16,635 nucleotides of DNA from Bacteroidales bacterium M8. GTDB lineage: Bacteria; Bacteroidota; Bacteroidia; Bacteroidales; Muribaculaceae. Below are positions 1 through 7,994 of the stretch, piece after piece; position 1 is the first letter of the stretch; the number at the start of each line of letters is the position of its first letter. The notes beneath the pieces are model-generated. The model did not search any database, had not been told where the DNA came from, and saw only the letters and a list, made by a program, of their open reading frames with translations. The stretch covers positions 1-16,635 of the forward strand of contig LUJS01000013.1 of NCBI GenBank assembly GCA_001689495.1. Direction: 5' to 3'. The position numbers and the translations under genes were made by a program.

Positions 1-256
1 ATTCTGATACGCATCTATTTGCCGATGCACATTATATAGATAGCTAATAATGAGCGAGTTAACCTCTTAAAATGTACAAGTGTTGAAGTACTTAATCTGC
101 TCATTTCCAGAGTATTTGCTATGATTTTGGCATTGGAAATACAATGTGTTGTATTTCAGCGACTTCAAGCGTTATACTTGTATCGGTATGACTGAGTTTC
201 CGAGAGCAAAATTAGCAAAAATCATAGAATCGGCAAAATTTTAAGCGGATAAAATT

Positions 257-284
257 GGTGATATTCACCGTATTTATGCGGTGA
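257..284. promoter_or_regulatory. Triple GGTGA/TCACC repeat, candidate operator
   Basis: GGTGA (257-261), TCACC(G) (265-270) and (C)GGTGA (279-284) alternate in orientation. They form either a tight dyad with a 3-base spacer or a 6-bp dyad with an 8-base spacer. The array ends 4 bases before the putative -33 box of the Fic promoter, where a regulator would sit. Control by the winged-helix-like C-terminus of the Fic protein itself is possible but is inference. Confidence 0.4.
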
Positions 285-287
285 TTA

Positions 288-319
288 TTTGGCGACTTCA
301 CTGCAATTTACTAAATTTG
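288..319 (+). promoter_or_regulatory. Putative Bacteroides-type promoter of the Fic gene
   Basis: TTTG at 288-291 (-33 box), a 20-bp spacer and TAAATTTG at 312-319 match the Bacteroides sigma-ABfr consensus (TTTG, then TAnnTTTG). The -7 box ends 4 bases before the ATG at 324. The transcript would then start at or next to the start codon, giving a leaderless mRNA. Confidence 0.55.
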
Positions 320-323
320 CAGC

Positions 324-1439
324 ATGAGAAAGACACAAGGACATAGCGGTTATATCTGGCAGCGGAAGGACTGGCCGGATTTCAGATGGGATGCCGAAGC
401 ATTGCTTGAACCAATGAGTCGTTTGAGTCAGCTGCATGGACTTCTGAATGGACGGATGTCTATGCTTGGCTTTAATGAGAAATGCCGGTCGCTGCTATCT
501 GCTATGACCGAGGAGTTGATCAGTTCATCCGAGATTGAGGGAGTGTTGCTCAATCCTAATTCGGTCAGAAGCAGTATAGCACGCCGTCTCGGAATTGAGG
601 ATGATGGATTGCTCGTTGAAGACCATTATGTCGAGGGCCTGGTCGATGTGATGCTCGACGCTGTGCGTAACTGTCGAGAACCGCTGACTGATGAACGGCT
701 ATTCGGATGGCATGCCGCTCTTTTCCCTCTGGGCAGAAGCGGTATGCACCGTATAACTGTTGCCGACTGGCGAAAGGGAGAAGAACCGATGCAGGTAGTT
801 TCCGGAGCTTTCGGTCATGAGAAAGTACACTATGAGGCTCCGGCTTCGGCTGATGTTCCCGCAGAAATGGAGCGTCTGATCAGTTGGTGCAATAATGCCG
901 GACTGTCGCCATTCATTATGGCGGCTGTGGCGCATCTTTGGTTTGTGACCGTCCATCCGTTTGATGACGGTAACGGTCGTATAAGCAGAACTCTCGCTGA
1001 TATGCTGCTGGCACGTCTCGACGTCGATTCTGCCCGCTACTACAGTATGTCGGCTGAAATCAACCGAAGCAAGAAGGCATATTACGAAATACTGGAGCGC
1101 ACCCAGAAAGGCGACCTTGACATCACCGAATGGCTCCTGTGGTTCTTCGATTGTCTTGAAAATGCCATAACGAGAGCTTCAGGCATAATCGAGCGCACAT
1201 TGGAGAAGGCTGCTTACTGGGACCGTTTCCGGGAAGTTGACATCAACGAGCGACAGCGCAAAGTCATCAACCGCTTATGGGATGGCTTTGAGGGAAAGCT
1301 GACTTCCTCGAAGTGGGCGAAAATGTGTAGCTGTTCACAGGACACCGCACTCCGCGACATCAACGACCTTATCTCCAAAGGCATGCTCCGCAACAGCGGA
1401 GAAGGTGGCCGCAGCGCCAACTACCTACTCCCGGAGTAA
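324..1439 (+). CDS. Fic-family protein AMP-transferase with N-terminal inhibitory helix
   Basis: Fic enzymes transfer AMP (sometimes another nucleotide moiety) from a nucleotide to a Ser, Thr or Tyr hydroxyl of a target protein. The complete active-site motif H-P-F-x-D-G-N-G-R-x-x-R is at residues 211-222, with His211 as catalytic base. The autoinhibitory motif [S/T]-x-x-x-E-[G/N] is at residues 68-73 (Ser68, Glu72, Gly73), upstream of the Fic core, as in class II Fic proteins that self-inhibit. The first 50 or so residues resemble the DUF4172-type N-terminus. The C-terminus (about 300-371) reads as a winged-helix DNA-binding segment. At 371 aa it is normal for this group. The target is unknown. 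The ATG at 324 is the only start that fits the promoter; the next Met is residue 31. The gene appears more GC-rich than the efflux operon and its 3' end overlaps a broken response-regulator gene, so it may be a recent arrival. Confidence 0.95.
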   Translation: MRKTQGHSGYIWQRKDWPDFRWDAEALLEPMSRLSQLHGLLNGRMSMLGFNEKCRSLLSAMTEELISSSEIEGVLLNPNSVRSSIARRLGIEDDGLLVEDHYVEGLVDVMLDAVRNCREPLTDERLFGWHAALFPLGRSGMHRITVADWRKGEEPMQVVSGAFGHEKVHYEAPASADVPAEMERLISWCNNAGLSPFIMAAVAHLWFVTVHPFDDGNGRISRTLADMLLARLDVDSARYYSMSAEINRSKKAYYEILERTQKGDLDITEWLLWFFDCLENAITRASGIIERTLEKAAYWDRFREVDINERQRKVINRLWDGFEGKLTSSKWAKMCSCSQDTALRDINDLISKGMLRNSGEGGRSANYLLPE

Positions 1440-1442
1440 TCT

Positions 1443-1591
1443 GCTACTGCGCCGGGTGGCAGCTTTGCCACCTCTTCCTTTGCAGCCTCCATACTTTCAA
1501 CTGCAACCGGTTCGTAGCCGGACTTGACAAGCAAGCCTGACATGAGCCGACGGTCGGAGTCGGAGGCATCCACGATTAATACTGTGTTCAT
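1443..1591 (-). pseudogene. Truncated response-regulator receiver domain (N-terminus only)
   Basis: From an ATG at 1591 the frame reads MNTVLIVDASDSDRRLMSG and on to residue 49. This is a typical first beta-strand, acidic pocket and first helix of a CheY-like receiver domain (Asp8 in the acidic pocket; amphipathic helix at about 11-23). It breaks off just before the expected phosphoacceptor strand. From about residue 50 the frame runs antisense into the end of the Fic gene and stops at 1421. Nothing in 1-323 looks like the missing part, so the gene is truncated rather than merely split by Fic. It starts 23 bases after the acyltransferase stop in the same direction, so it may once have been the next gene of that transcript. 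The identity rests on pattern recognition of about 49 residues. Confidence 0.6.
1455..1472 (+). terminator. Possible terminator after the Fic gene
   Basis: GGTGGCA/TGCCACC (1455-1461/1466-1472) forms a perfect 7-bp stem with a 4-base loop, 16 bases after the Fic stop codon. It is followed by a pyrimidine-rich but T-poor stretch. The bases are also coding sequence of the broken response-regulator gene on the other strand, so the hairpin could be chance. Confidence 0.3.
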
Positions 1592-1614
1592 AATAAATAT
1601 ATTTAAAGAATGCT

Positions 1615-2490
1615 TTATTGCATACTTTTCCAGCGTTTATGAGACCAGAGCCATCCATAAGGTTCTTCCTTTATATTTGACGTTAATAGATTTGCGTATT
1701 GCTTTGTAGGTTCCCCTTCTTTTGAAAGAGATGCGTCATCACAAATATTGATGAATGTCGCATGATAATGTCCTTTTGATTTTTGTGCGATATTGACATA
1801 TACTATAGCAGAGTGACTTATACGAGCTAATCTCTCCATCCCGGAATGGAAGAAAGTGGTTTGCCCGAGTAGGTCATATCTGTATTTCATATTCTTATAG
1901 CGAGGCCTTTGATCTGCCAGGAACATATATACTCCAGGTTTATTATCCGTACTCATAATATGTCTTGCCACGGATTTATCCCGTATTAATTTCAGACCGA
2001 ACCGGGAACGGATGCGCACCATAATACGGTCAAACATGGACGATTGCAATTGTTTGTAAATTGCATATGTATCATGTTTCAACACTACAGGCATGAAATT
2101 CAACATTTCCCAATTTCCACAATGCCCCATACAGAGTATGACATTGCGGTTATTGTTTATATGCCAGTCTATTAATGCTGTGTTTTCAAATGTCAACTTA
2201 CGCCTGAGTTTTTTTGGGTGTATGGATATATTTTTTTCAATTTCAGCAAAATATGAAGTGAAGCAGGAATAAAACTTTCCTGCCACACACTCAATTTGTT
2301 CATAATTCATCTCAGGAAATGCTCTGACAATATTTTGGACTACCACATTTCTGCGATATCCGACGATACGATACATGGCAACACCAAGCACGTCAGTAAT
2401 GCCATATAATAATTTCATCGGAAATAGGCTGATAAGAAATAACAATCCGTAAAGGATAGCATCTGCCATATTTTGAAGCGTACCTTTCAT
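1615..2490 (-). CDS. LpxL/HtrB-type lysophospholipid acyltransferase
   Basis: Members transfer an acyl chain, classically the late acylation of lipid A at the inner membrane. The catalytic H-x4-[D/E] dyad is visible in GHCGNWE (His123 and Glu128, counted from the chosen start). It is followed by FLADQRPR (Asp193) and the typical C-terminal SHKRWK. A hydrophobic helix at about residues 12-33 anchors it in the membrane. The frame is open back to an ATG at 2541, but that start would overlap the RND gene by 41 bases. The ATG at 2490 lies 10 bases after the RND stop and places the membrane helix where the family has it, so it is preferred (291 aa). It is the last gene of the efflux operon. A role in modifying lipid A or another envelope lipid is inferred; its exact substrate cannot be read from the sequence. 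Confidence 0.9.
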   Translation of the reverse strand: MKGTLQNMADAILYGLLFLISLFPMKLLYGITDVLGVAMYRIVGYRRNVVVQNIVRAFPEMNYEQIECVAGKFYSCFTSYFAEIEKNISIHPKKLRRKLTFENTALIDWHINNNRNVILCMGHCGNWEMLNFMPVVLKHDTYAIYKQLQSSMFDRIMVRIRSRFGLKLIRDKSVARHIMSTDNKPGVYMFLADQRPRYKNMKYRYDLLGQTTFFHSGMERLARISHSAIVYVNIAQKSKGHYHATFINICDDASLSKEGEPTKQYANLLTSNIKEEPYGWLWSHKRWKSMQ

Positions 2491-2500
2491 TGTTTCATAT

Positions 2501-5500
2501 TCATTTTGCAATTTTTCGTTTGAAAAGTCTATCACCGACATTTTCGATGATGTAATAAATCAAGGGGATTATGATCAATGTTAAAAACATGGAGCTCGTC
2601 AATCCTCCAATCATAACCCAAGCCAATCCATTTTTCCATTCTGAACCGGCACCGGAAGACAGAGCGATTGGCAACATTCCAATTATGGTTGCTATTGTTG
2701 TCATGAAAATCGGGCGAAAACGTTGTCGCGTCGCCGTGACCAAAGCCTCTTCAGTTTTCATTCCATTGTTTCGCAGGGTCGTTATAAAATCCACGAGCAA
2801 AATAGCGTTTTTGGTCACAAGCCCTATCAATACAATCATTCCGAGTATTGTAAAAAGATTAAGTGTGTCCATCGTCATTGCCAATGCGAACAGTGCTCCG
2901 ATTACAGCGAGCGGAATGGAGAAAAGCACAATTAATGGGGTGATATAATTATCATATAGAATCACCATTATGAAATAAATCAGCATTATTGACACAATAA
3001 TGGCAATACCCAGAGAGCCAAAACTCTCATCCTGTAATTCAAGTTCTCCATCAGGAATTGTCACTGTGTCGTCAGGTAGGTCAAGATTCCCGATTGACCT
3101 CAGTATGTCATTTCCGACATCGCCGGCCGGACGTTTTCCGACTTGGCTACTGAATGTGATACATGGACGTTTGTTAAACCGTTCAAGAATCCCAGAACCA
3201 TCAAGTTCTTCTATTTCAGCAAACTGCTTCAGTCTTATGGGGTCACCGTGAGTATTCAGTACCATAAGGTTTTCAATGTCCTCCTTTGTCTGACGATAGA
3301 ATCTGTCATATTGAATGTTTATATCGTATTCCTTTTCATTCTCACGGAATTTTGCATCTGTATTTCCCCTTATGGCATTATTGATAGAGAACCCAAGCAC
3401 GTCGAGTGATATTCCCAACGAAGCCATTTTCGCCGTATTCGGGATAACTAATATTTCAAGATTCCGCCCTTCATTAGACAATCGGGAATCCATTACACCA
3501 TCAATATCCTTAATGGCTTGAAAAATTCTGTTCGCTGAAACAAGAACAGAATCCATATTGTTTCCCGTTATTCTAAGCTGGATTGGAGCCTCATCAATAT
3601 TACCCATTATGTCGGTCATCGCAATCCATATTTTGGCATCCGGGACATTCTTTTGTAAAAATGACCTGACTTCATTAGAAAAATCCACGACTGAAATGTC
3701 GCGTCGGTTATGAGGAATAAGCTGAGTCCTTATTTCTATAAGTCTGGTTTGGCTCTTGCCATTTTCCTCCGCACCTACAATGGTGAATACCGATTCAACA
3801 ACAGGACTGTTTTTTAAGACTCCTTCAACGACACGGGAAATTTCATTTGATTTCTCCAAAGACACATCTCTCGGCAACTCCACTTTAAGAACAAACAGAC
3901 CTTGATCGCCCAATGGGGCCAGATTACTTCCGATAAATCCGAATATAATCAGACTTAAAGAACCAAAAAGAACAAATCCCGTAGCAATCAATGTTATCAG
4001 TTTGTGTGACAACGACCATTGCAAAAGCCTTGAGAACCATTGTGCCAAGAGACTTACCTTGTTCTCAAAATAGTGGATTGCCTTTCCAAAGGTGCCTTGT
4101 GGGTTGAACTCATTGATTCGGCCAAACCGGGAATATAGGAACGGTACGATTGTAAAGGAAATCAAAAGGCTGAAAGCGACAGCTATCGCTATTGTCAGGG
4201 CAAATTGCCGGAACACGTTTGCAATAGTACCTTGTGCCATAGACACAGGCACAAATACCGCTATCAAGACTATCGTGATAGACAATATGGTTGTCCCGAT
4301 TTCCGTAATACCGTCGTATGAAGCCTGTATTCGGGTTTTTCCCATCTCCATGTGACGGTGGATGTTTTCGACAACGACTATGGCATCATCAACCAATATT
4401 CCGACTACCAGAGACAGAGCCAGTAACGACATGAGGTTCAGGCTAAATCCACATATATACATTGTCAGAAAAGTAGATATGAGGGCCAGTGGGATTGAAA
4501 CAGACACAATTATCGCATTCCGAAAGCTGCATAAGAACAGAATCATCGATATTGCCACAAGAATTACGGCTATCATCAAGTCGGTTATGACTGAATCCGA
4601 GGCAAGTGTTGTAAATTCGGCATTATCGGATGTAATAGTGAATTCGAGCCCATATTTTGCATACGTCGATTTCAGCTCCTCAATATGAGCCCTAACATCA
4701 CTGGAGATAGCAACTGTGTTCGCCTCAGATGCCCGTCGGACTGATATGCCGATTGAGGAGGCTCCGTTCACTCGGCTGATGTTTTCGCTATCCTTATGAC
4801 CGTCTTTCACATCTGCGACATCCCCGACTTTAATGGCTGTGCCATCCGGCAGGTGTTTAAGCACGACATTCTCAATATCATATATAGAGTTATATTTACC
4901 AAGAAGCCTGATATGATTCTGATGAGTTTTATTCTCGATTTTCCCCGTAGGATAATCAAGGCCGGAGGATTTAATTATCCGGCAGACATCATTAATAGAC
5001 AGCCTGTAAGCATTCAGCCTTTCAGGATTTATGTTTACCTGAATTTCCCGTTCATTTCCTCCAGTTATATCCACTTGTGCGACACCGGGTATCTGCTCGA
5101 TTCCGGGCTTTACCACTTTATCAATAAAGTCATAAAACTCGGAACCATTCAAATCAGAGACCGCACCAATTGTCATTATCGGCAAGTCTGACAGGCTAAA
5201 ATCACTGACAACAGGTTCCTCCACATCATCCGGCAAATCGGCTTTTACCAGATTGAGTTTTCGCTGTACTTCCTGTATGGCTTTATCCAGATCAGCGCCC
5301 GACTTCAGATTGATTGTAATAATAGACAATCCTTCCATGGATGAAGAACTTAGATTGTCTATGCCAGATATCGTATAGACCACATCTTCAATTTTTTCAG
5401 TAACTGATGTTTCCACTTCATGTGGCCCGGCACCGGGATATGACGTCCTTATCGTTATTACGTCCAGTGTCAGGGGTGGCATCAGCTCTTTCTGCAATCG

Positions 5501-5590
5501 GAACATTGAGTAAAGTCCCATGATTGTCAGAGCGATAAATGTGACAACAATTACAGACGGCCTATTAATTGACATTCTAACGAGATTCAT
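2501..5590 (-). CDS. RND efflux transporter, AcrB/HAE1-type inner-membrane pump
   Basis: Proton-driven inner-membrane subunit of a tripartite efflux pump. Its 1029 aa is the usual AcrB length. The order is TM1 (about 10-30), a first large periplasmic porter domain (to about 335), TM2-6, TM7, a second porter domain and TM8-12. The proton-relay residues are present: the Asp401-Asp402 pair in TM4 (VGILVDDAIVVVENIH) and Lys927 in TM10 (GLVTKNAILLVDF). PGAGPHEVE near residue 53 is typical of the porter domain. The start lies 1 base after the stop of the adaptor gene, indicating coupled translation with its partner. The drug or lipid substrate cannot be predicted. The presence of an acyltransferase and a barrel protein in the same operon leaves an envelope-lipid or stress-related substrate open. 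Confidence 0.97.
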   Translation of the reverse strand: MNLVRMSINRPSVIVVTFIALTIMGLYSMFRLQKELMPPLTLDVITIRTSYPGAGPHEVETSVTEKIEDVVYTISGIDNLSSSSMEGLSIITINLKSGADLDKAIQEVQRKLNLVKADLPDDVEEPVVSDFSLSDLPIMTIGAVSDLNGSEFYDFIDKVVKPGIEQIPGVAQVDITGGNEREIQVNINPERLNAYRLSINDVCRIIKSSGLDYPTGKIENKTHQNHIRLLGKYNSIYDIENVVLKHLPDGTAIKVGDVADVKDGHKDSENISRVNGASSIGISVRRASEANTVAISSDVRAHIEELKSTYAKYGLEFTITSDNAEFTTLASDSVITDLMIAVILVAISMILFLCSFRNAIIVSVSIPLALISTFLTMYICGFSLNLMSLLALSLVVGILVDDAIVVVENIHRHMEMGKTRIQASYDGITEIGTTILSITIVLIAVFVPVSMAQGTIANVFRQFALTIAIAVAFSLLISFTIVPFLYSRFGRINEFNPQGTFGKAIHYFENKVSLLAQWFSRLLQWSLSHKLITLIATGFVLFGSLSLIIFGFIGSNLAPLGDQGLFVLKVELPRDVSLEKSNEISRVVEGVLKNSPVVESVFTIVGAEENGKSQTRLIEIRTQLIPHNRRDISVVDFSNEVRSFLQKNVPDAKIWIAMTDIMGNIDEAPIQLRITGNNMDSVLVSANRIFQAIKDIDGVMDSRLSNEGRNLEILVIPNTAKMASLGISLDVLGFSINNAIRGNTDAKFRENEKEYDINIQYDRFYRQTKEDIENLMVLNTHGDPIRLKQFAEIEELDGSGILERFNKRPCITFSSQVGKRPAGDVGNDILRSIGNLDLPDDTVTIPDGELELQDESFGSLGIAIIVSIMLIYFIMVILYDNYITPLIVLFSIPLAVIGALFALAMTMDTLNLFTILGMIVLIGLVTKNAILLVDFITTLRNNGMKTEEALVTATRQRFRPIFMTTIATIIGMLPIALSSGAGSEWKNGLAWVMIGGLTSSMFLTLIIIPLIYYIIENVGDRLFKRKIAK

Positions 5591-5591
5591 A

Positions 5592-6656
5592 TCACTTCTC
5601 TGTTATGATTATTTTTACTCCGTCTGAAATATTATCATGTCCCGATTTCACAATTGTGTCGTTGACTGATATTCCTTCAGTGATTTCCACATACTGAGAT
5701 GTCATGATTCCTGTTGTGACTGGCACTTGCACTACACGGGAATTTTTAACAACGTAAACATAAGGGGCGTCCTTTGAACCTGATAAAGCATCCCGACTTA
5801 CCGAGATCGAGCTGGCAGAGTCCTCTGACTTGAATGTCACTTTTGCAAACATACCTGCGCGCAGACGTTTATCTGTGCTGTTCAGTGCGATTTCTACTGA
5901 ATAGTAATAACTGTCTGAGCTTGTCGGTGAGATAGTTTTGATTACGCCCCGGATTTTTTCTCCCGGTAAGTTATCTGTTTCAACCACTGCATCCATACCT
6001 TCATGTAACTTCATTATATCCTTATCAGGCACATTGACATACAGACACAGAGATGTATCGTCAACTATTTCAGCGACACGGCTTCCAAAAGAGAGTAATG
6101 ACCCTTCGTCAAAACTCACATCGTTCACAATACCCGTTATGGGAGACTTAATGACAGTATTGGCTTGTTGATGTTTAAGGTCGATAATCCTGCTTTCAAT
6201 GCCCCTAAGTGCTATCTCGGTATTTTCCAGTTCTTGCAGTGTGACAGCCCCCATAGCTGCCAATCTTTTATAACGATCCACGTCAGTCTGCGCTTTCTGA
6301 AGGTCAAGGTATGATAGTCTTAAATTTTCATTGATGACATCATTTTCAATTTGAGCGATGACGCATCCTTTTGTTACCCTGTCGCCCACATCTACTCCCT
6401 TTTTCATTACGACACCTTGACAATTGGCTGATACAACAACCTTATTGTCGTAGTCAATGCGTCCGTTTAGAGTAATGTTTTCACTCAAATCCCTATATTC
6501 CGGCTGCTCTGTGGTAATAGGGATTGCCATGTCCTCGACAAGCGATAATTGTGGAAGCTGGTCCTGTGACTTCTTATTGTCGGCGAGTTTATAAAATATC
6601 CAGCCACTGATAATGACGGCAACAGCAATGGCTATGGTCCATTTCCTATATTTCAT
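5592..6656 (-). CDS. RND efflux periplasmic adaptor (membrane-fusion protein)
   Basis: Bridges the inner-membrane pump and the outer-membrane channel. The N-terminal hydrophobic segment (about residues 7-23) lacks a lipobox cysteine, so it is probably an uncleaved membrane anchor. Then come a split lipoyl/barrel-sandwich domain (about 70-105 and 168-200), a coiled-coil hairpin between them (about 110-165) and a beta-barrel domain. A membrane-proximal domain follows (about 275-354). SPITGIVNDVSFDEG is the usual second lipoyl half-motif. The start is 3 bases after the stop of the TolC-type gene, and the stop is 1 base before the pump start. The 354 aa is typical. No damage is seen. Confidence 0.96.
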   Translation of the reverse strand: MKYRKWTIAIAVAVIISGWIFYKLADNKKSQDQLPQLSLVEDMAIPITTEQPEYRDLSENITLNGRIDYDNKVVVSANCQGVVMKKGVDVGDRVTKGCVIAQIENDVINENLRLSYLDLQKAQTDVDRYKRLAAMGAVTLQELENTEIALRGIESRIIDLKHQQANTVIKSPITGIVNDVSFDEGSLLSFGSRVAEIVDDTSLCLYVNVPDKDIMKLHEGMDAVVETDNLPGEKIRGVIKTISPTSSDSYYYSVEIALNSTDKRLRAGMFAKVTFKSEDSASSISVSRDALSGSKDAPYVYVVKNSRVVQVPVTTGIMTSQYVEITEGISVNDTIVKSGHDNISDGVKIIITEK

Positions 6657-6659
6657 ATG

Positions 6660-7994
6660 CTATTGTTTCAAATAATATTCTGTGAGATTTCCATTGCTTT
6701 TCAAGCACTCAACTTCCGCCTTCTTATATTGTATCAATTGGGTTATGTAACTCATACGGGATTCCAACAAGGAGGTTTCGGTTTCAAGCACATCAGTAAT
6801 GTCTGACAGTCCCTCATCGTACAAAGCCAATGTCTGCCGATAGGCAGTTTCTGCAAGAGTGATGTTATCCGACTGCATATTCATCAGTTCTCCAGCCACG
6901 GATAAACTCGTTTTTGCATTTTGGAAATTGGCTGATAAAGTCTGCTCCGTTTCCAATAAAGTCTGTTCCAAATTATTCATTCCGGCCTTATGCTTACGGA
7001 TTTGACTTCTCCTTGAGAAACCGTCGAATATAGGCACAGTGAGTCGCAAGCCTATAATGGCAGTTTTATACCACGGATCTTTCGACAACCTGAATTTGTC
7101 TGATTGAAATTGGTATCCGGCAGACGCAAACGCAGATAAAGAAGGCAGATATTGCATCTTTCGTCCCTGCATTTCCAATGCCAATATCTGTTGTTGTTTG
7201 TTCAGGACACTAATCTCTGTCATTCTTTGAGGATGGAATTCATCGAGTATTAGGTATTCATCTGATTTTGCAATTATCTCGGAATTGTCTATCGCGAAGG
7301 AATCCTTCAACGGGACACCTAATAGAATCTTAAAGTACGCCATCTGTTGCGACAGAGTATTACCGACATTAATAGCATTCGATCTCAGATTAGTCAGATT
7401 GATTTTGACCCGGTTCAGGTCCAACACTCTGGTAATGTTTTGTTGTACACGCTTTTCCATAAGTCGGTATAATGAATCCTGCATGGATATGATTTGTACA
7501 AGGCATTCCAGTTCAGACGTGGTTTTCCTTATATCATAATATGTCTGACATACATTATACACGACTTCCTCTTTTGTCAATGAGGATTTAATCTTTTCAA
7601 GCTCTAATCTGTTCCGGGCAATTTTAATTCCGGCGAATAATTGCGGGGAGAAAACCACCTGTTCCGCAATAACCGAAAATTCAAGCTCGTTTTTGGATCC
7701 CATTTGTACCGGAATTTGTGTACCGCTCTGCCCGATAAGTTCTCCCGGTAACATAGTTGTCGGGAGGATAAGCGAGTGATTCAGATCTCCGGTCGCTTTT
7801 ATTTGAGGATATAATCCCGCTTTGGCTTCAGAAACAGAATATTCCGCTTCATTTTCGGCATATCGGGAGCGTTTGGACTCATAACTGTTGTTGACTGCGA
7901 AATCAATACACTCGGCAAGGGTATAAGTCGTTTGCTGTGCCTTGACACTTGCAGAAACCGACAGTATGATGCCAATTAAGACTAATATTCTCAT
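6660..7994 (-). CDS. TolC-family outer-membrane efflux channel
   Basis: Outer-membrane exit duct for the RND pump. It has a signal peptide at residues 1-19 with likely cleavage before QQTTY. YTLAECIDFAVNNS is the standard start of the mature protein. Two long alpha-helical repeats of the outer-membrane-efflux-protein type follow, ending with the typical YDEGLSDITDVLETETSLL segment. Its length of 444 aa fits the family. The ATG overlaps the stop of the upstream barrel gene in an ATGA arrangement, so translation is probably coupled. The whole pump (channel, adaptor, pump) is therefore made from one message. Confidence 0.96.
   Translation of the reverse strand: MRILVLIGIILSVSASVKAQQTTYTLAECIDFAVNNSYESKRSRYAENEAEYSVSEAKAGLYPQIKATGDLNHSLILPTTMLPGELIGQSGTQIPVQMGSKNELEFSVIAEQVVFSPQLFAGIKIARNRLELEKIKSSLTKEEVVYNVCQTYYDIRKTTSELECLVQIISMQDSLYRLMEKRVQQNITRVLDLNRVKINLTNLRSNAINVGNTLSQQMAYFKILLGVPLKDSFAIDNSEIIAKSDEYLILDEFHPQRMTEISVLNKQQQILALEMQGRKMQYLPSLSAFASAGYQFQSDKFRLSKDPWYKTAIIGLRLTVPIFDGFSRRSQIRKHKAGMNNLEQTLLETEQTLSANFQNAKTSLSVAGELMNMQSDNITLAETAYRQTLALYDEGLSDITDVLETETSLLESRMSYITQLIQYKKAEVECLKSNGNLTEYYLKQ

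Larger units (their letters stand above)
1..323. other. Gene-free region upstream of the Fic gene
   Basis: No recognisable gene. Short open frames run in from the left edge and stop at 37-39 and 45-47; either could be the end of an upstream gene, but they are too short to identify. An open frame at 40-195 and an 18-codon frame at 188-244 (MTEFPRAKLAKIIESAKF) overlap slightly; neither is recognised. A perfect 9-bp inverted repeat, GAAATACAA/TTGTATTTC, lies at 136-144/149-157 with a 4-base loop and no T-run, so it is not an obvious terminator. GCGACTTCA occurs twice, at 159-167 and 292-300. The 3' part of the region holds the operator-like repeats and promoter described separately. Confidence 0.6.

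Noticed and set aside
159..300. GCGACTTCA repeated at 159-167 and 292-300 as a possible duplication flanking an insertion
   Set aside because: The 9-bp match stands alone, with no terminal inverted repeats or interrupted gene between the copies.
2491..2541. Longer acyltransferase start at 2541
   Set aside because: The extra 17 residues overlap the RND gene and do not resemble the family's N-terminus.
3000..4700. Several plus-strand frames opposite the RND gene
   Set aside because: They lack any family motif and are shadows of the long coding region on the other strand.
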